The notes under the pieces are model-generated. The model was not told the DNA's origin and did not search any database. It worked only from the letters and a program-made list of their open reading frames with translations. This document shows positions 6,164 through 7,588 of a DNA stretch of 7,588 nt, in pieces. Position 1 is the stretch's first letter, and the number at the start of each line of letters is the position of its first letter. The position numbers and the translations under genes were made by a program. The stretch is taken from contig JAQTQF010000082.1 in the NCBI GenBank assembly GCA_028712345.1, positions 1 through 7,588 on the forward strand, given 5' to 3'. The DNA comes from Phycisphaerae bacterium (GTDB lineage: Bacteria; Planctomycetota; Phycisphaerae; Sedimentisphaerales; UBA12454).

Positions 6164-7529
6164 AATCTGGGCTGTAGCCAGAAACACATTTGTCTCTTCA
6201 ATGAGAATGAAGATGGCAATAGTGTTTATGATGCTGCTGATAATACTGTTGCCTGTATTGAGCCTGACTGCCACCGGTGACGGAACGACGATGGGGCGGA
6301 TTCAGAGTTTTATAAGCTACGGTATGGGGCTTACGGCGTTTCTTCTTTCATTCCTTACGATTATTGTTTCCTGTCATACCCTCAGCAGTGATATTAAACA
6401 TAAACAAATTTTTATGGTTGTTACCAAGCCTATCAAGCGTTTTGAACTTGTTGTAGGCAAGATATTGGGCGTAGTTCTGCTCGATGTACTGTTGCTGGCC
6501 GTGTTCTCGTCGATAATTTACGGACTGACCATCCAGATGCCTCGTTTTGCAAAAACAAGCGAGGATGAACTCGGCCGGCTGAAGAATGAGTTTTTTACGG
6601 CCAGGGCATCCTTGAAGCGAACCTTTGACGACCAGGCGATAGAAGCACGGGCAGTCAGTACTTATAACGAACTCAAACGCACCGGCCAGCTCAACGAGTC
6701 TCGCAGCAGGGAAAGCGTTCTTACAGAGCTTCGCGATGCGGAAAAGTTTAATATGTACTCTGCTGCTCCCGGCGGGACGGTCTTGTGGGAGTTTGAAAAT
6801 GTCAGACCATTTGACGCAAATGAAACTGTCTTTATACGGTTTAAATTCAACGCTTCCCAGACGCCTGTCGATAAATTTATTTACGGCGTTTGGTATGTTG
6901 GTGATTATAGACAGGTACAACACGGTTCTGTGAATATGAAAACACCGATTTATTCGGTGCCGCGGAAAGATATTGTTGATTCATCGCACGAATTCGAGGT
7001 TCCTGCCGAGGTGGTTGCCGCCGATGGTTATCTTGCCGTGGGTTTTTATAACAACCCTGTCAACGGCACAACGGTAATTTTTCCTCTCGAAGACGGTTTT
7101 GAAGTACTTTATAAGGCAGGAAGTTTCGGAAAAAATTTTGTATCTGCGATGCTGATTATATTTATCAGGCTTGTATTTCTGGCTTGTTTAGGAGTTTCTT
7201 TATCAACCTGGCTCAGTTTTCCGGTGGCGATTCTCTGCTGCTTTACGATATTTTTTATGGGTGTTATCAACGGTTTTGTGGTTCAGTCTTTTGGTTATCT
7301 TGGTCAGAGTATAGCGATATTTTATCAATTCACGGTAAAGCCGTTAATATGGCTTTTGCCGAAGTTCGATGAAAACCAGAGTATCGGTAGCTATATTATT
7401 GATGCTCGGCTGATAGGATATGGTTTTCTATCTGTTTCCATTGGTGTTCTTCTAATAAAATCGCTGTTTTTACTTTTGGTTGGATTTTTTGTTTTTGCCA
7501 GGCGAGAAATAGCGAAAATAATCGTTTGA
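6156..7529 (+). CDS. ABC-2 type transporter permease with large extracytoplasmic domain
   Basis: With the ATG at 6156 the protein has 457 residues. Likely membrane segments are about 19-37, 55-74, 99-122, 328-347, 353-373 and 421-448, with a weaker one near 382-400. The loop Thr-Lys-Pro-Ile-Lys-Arg-Phe-Glu-Leu-Val-Val-Gly-Lys-Ile-Leu-Gly (90-105) between the second and third segments is typical of ABC-2 permeases. Between segments three and four lies a soluble region of some 205 residues (about 123-327). It has a charged helical first part (133-200) and a second part with alternating hydrophobic and polar residues that suggests a beta-sandwich (207-315). By topology this domain would face the periplasm. 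The gene overlaps the ATP-binding gene by 8 bases, so the two form one transporter. The C-terminus ends in basic residues on the cytoplasmic side. The substrate is unknown. Confidence 0.85.
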   Translation: MGRIWAVARNTFVSSMRMKMAIVFMMLLIILLPVLSLTATGDGTTMGRIQSFISYGMGLTAFLLSFLTIIVSCHTLSSDIKHKQIFMVVTKPIKRFELVVGKILGVVLLDVLLLAVFSSIIYGLTIQMPRFAKTSEDELGRLKNEFFTARASLKRTFDDQAIEARAVSTYNELKRTGQLNESRSRESVLTELRDAEKFNMYSAAPGGTVLWEFENVRPFDANETVFIRFKFNASQTPVDKFIYGVWYVGDYRQVQHGSVNMKTPIYSVPRKDIVDSSHEFEVPAEVVAADGYLAVGFYNNPVNGTTVIFPLEDGFEVLYKAGSFGKNFVSAMLIIFIRLVFLACLGVSLSTWLSFPVAILCCFTIFFMGVINGFVVQSFGYLGQSIAIFYQFTVKPLIWLLPKFDENQSIGSYIIDARLIGYGFLSVSIGVLLIKSLFLLLVGFFVFARREIAKIIV

Positions 7530-7549
7530 TATAATCTTGTCTGTTCGAT

Positions 7550-7588
7550 ATGCAGTTAAAAACTTTTATAATTTGTTTTCTTTGTCTG
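7550..7588 (+). CDS. Possible start of a further gene with signal-peptide-like N-terminus (partial)
   Basis: An ATG at 7550, 20 bases after the permease stop, opens a frame that is still open at the window edge, giving 13 residues. They read Met-Gln-Leu-Lys, then a run of hydrophobic residues with two Cys, as in the start of a secreted protein or lipoprotein. No clear ribosome binding site precedes it. With so little sequence no function can be given, and the frame could be chance. Confidence 0.35.
   Translation, partial: MQLKTFIICFLCL

Noticed and set aside
6348..6923. Long open frame on the minus strand (191 codons)
   Set aside because: It is antisense to the permease and matches no recognisable family; its composition is consistent with a shadow frame.
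1..7588. CRISPR array, tRNA, rRNA or insertion sequence
   Set aside because: No regularly spaced direct repeats, cloverleaf-like segments, rRNA-like sequence, transposase motifs or terminal inverted repeats were seen; coding genes fill almost the whole window.

Overview
The window is a densely packed, single-strand gene block (all genes on +) from a bacterium with moderate GC. Its gene styles best fit Planctomycetota, possibly the Phycisphaerae/Sedimentisphaerales side: HflK-like proteins with family-specific insertions, and an ABC-2 type permease carrying a large extracytoplasmic domain. This placement is inferred from gene content and sequence style only; no rRNA or other marker gene is present.

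Layout. Bases 1-678 hold the 3' part of an HflK-like SPFH gene whose start lies upstream of the window. Next come an HflC-like SPFH gene (708-1610), a 78-base gap with a small perfect hairpin, and a second, full-length HflK-like SPFH gene (1689-2945) with a His/Cys-rich N-terminal tail. A P1B-type metal-transporting ATPase follows (2964-4913). After a 56-base gap comes an ABC exporter pair: an ATP-binding protein with an unusual acidic tail (4970-6163), overlapped by 8 bases by its permease (6156-7529). At the 3' edge a possible new gene starts at 7550 with a signal-peptide-like N-terminus and runs out of the window.

How they may work together. The first four genes are separated by only 29, 78 and 18 bases and read like one operon: three membrane-anchored SPFH (band 7/prohibitin) proteins plus a heavy-metal pump. 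HflK and HflC are known to form a large cage that controls the FtsH membrane protease. No ftsH is present here, so a link between an SPFH scaffold and the metal ATPase is an inference from proximity and from the His-rich tails. The ABC pair is translationally coupled and may be a separate functional unit. The most notable points are the triple-SPFH plus metal-pump arrangement, the metal-ligand-rich tail on one SPFH protein, the non-standard metal-site residues of the ATPase, and a triplicated short motif in the ABC protein's tail.
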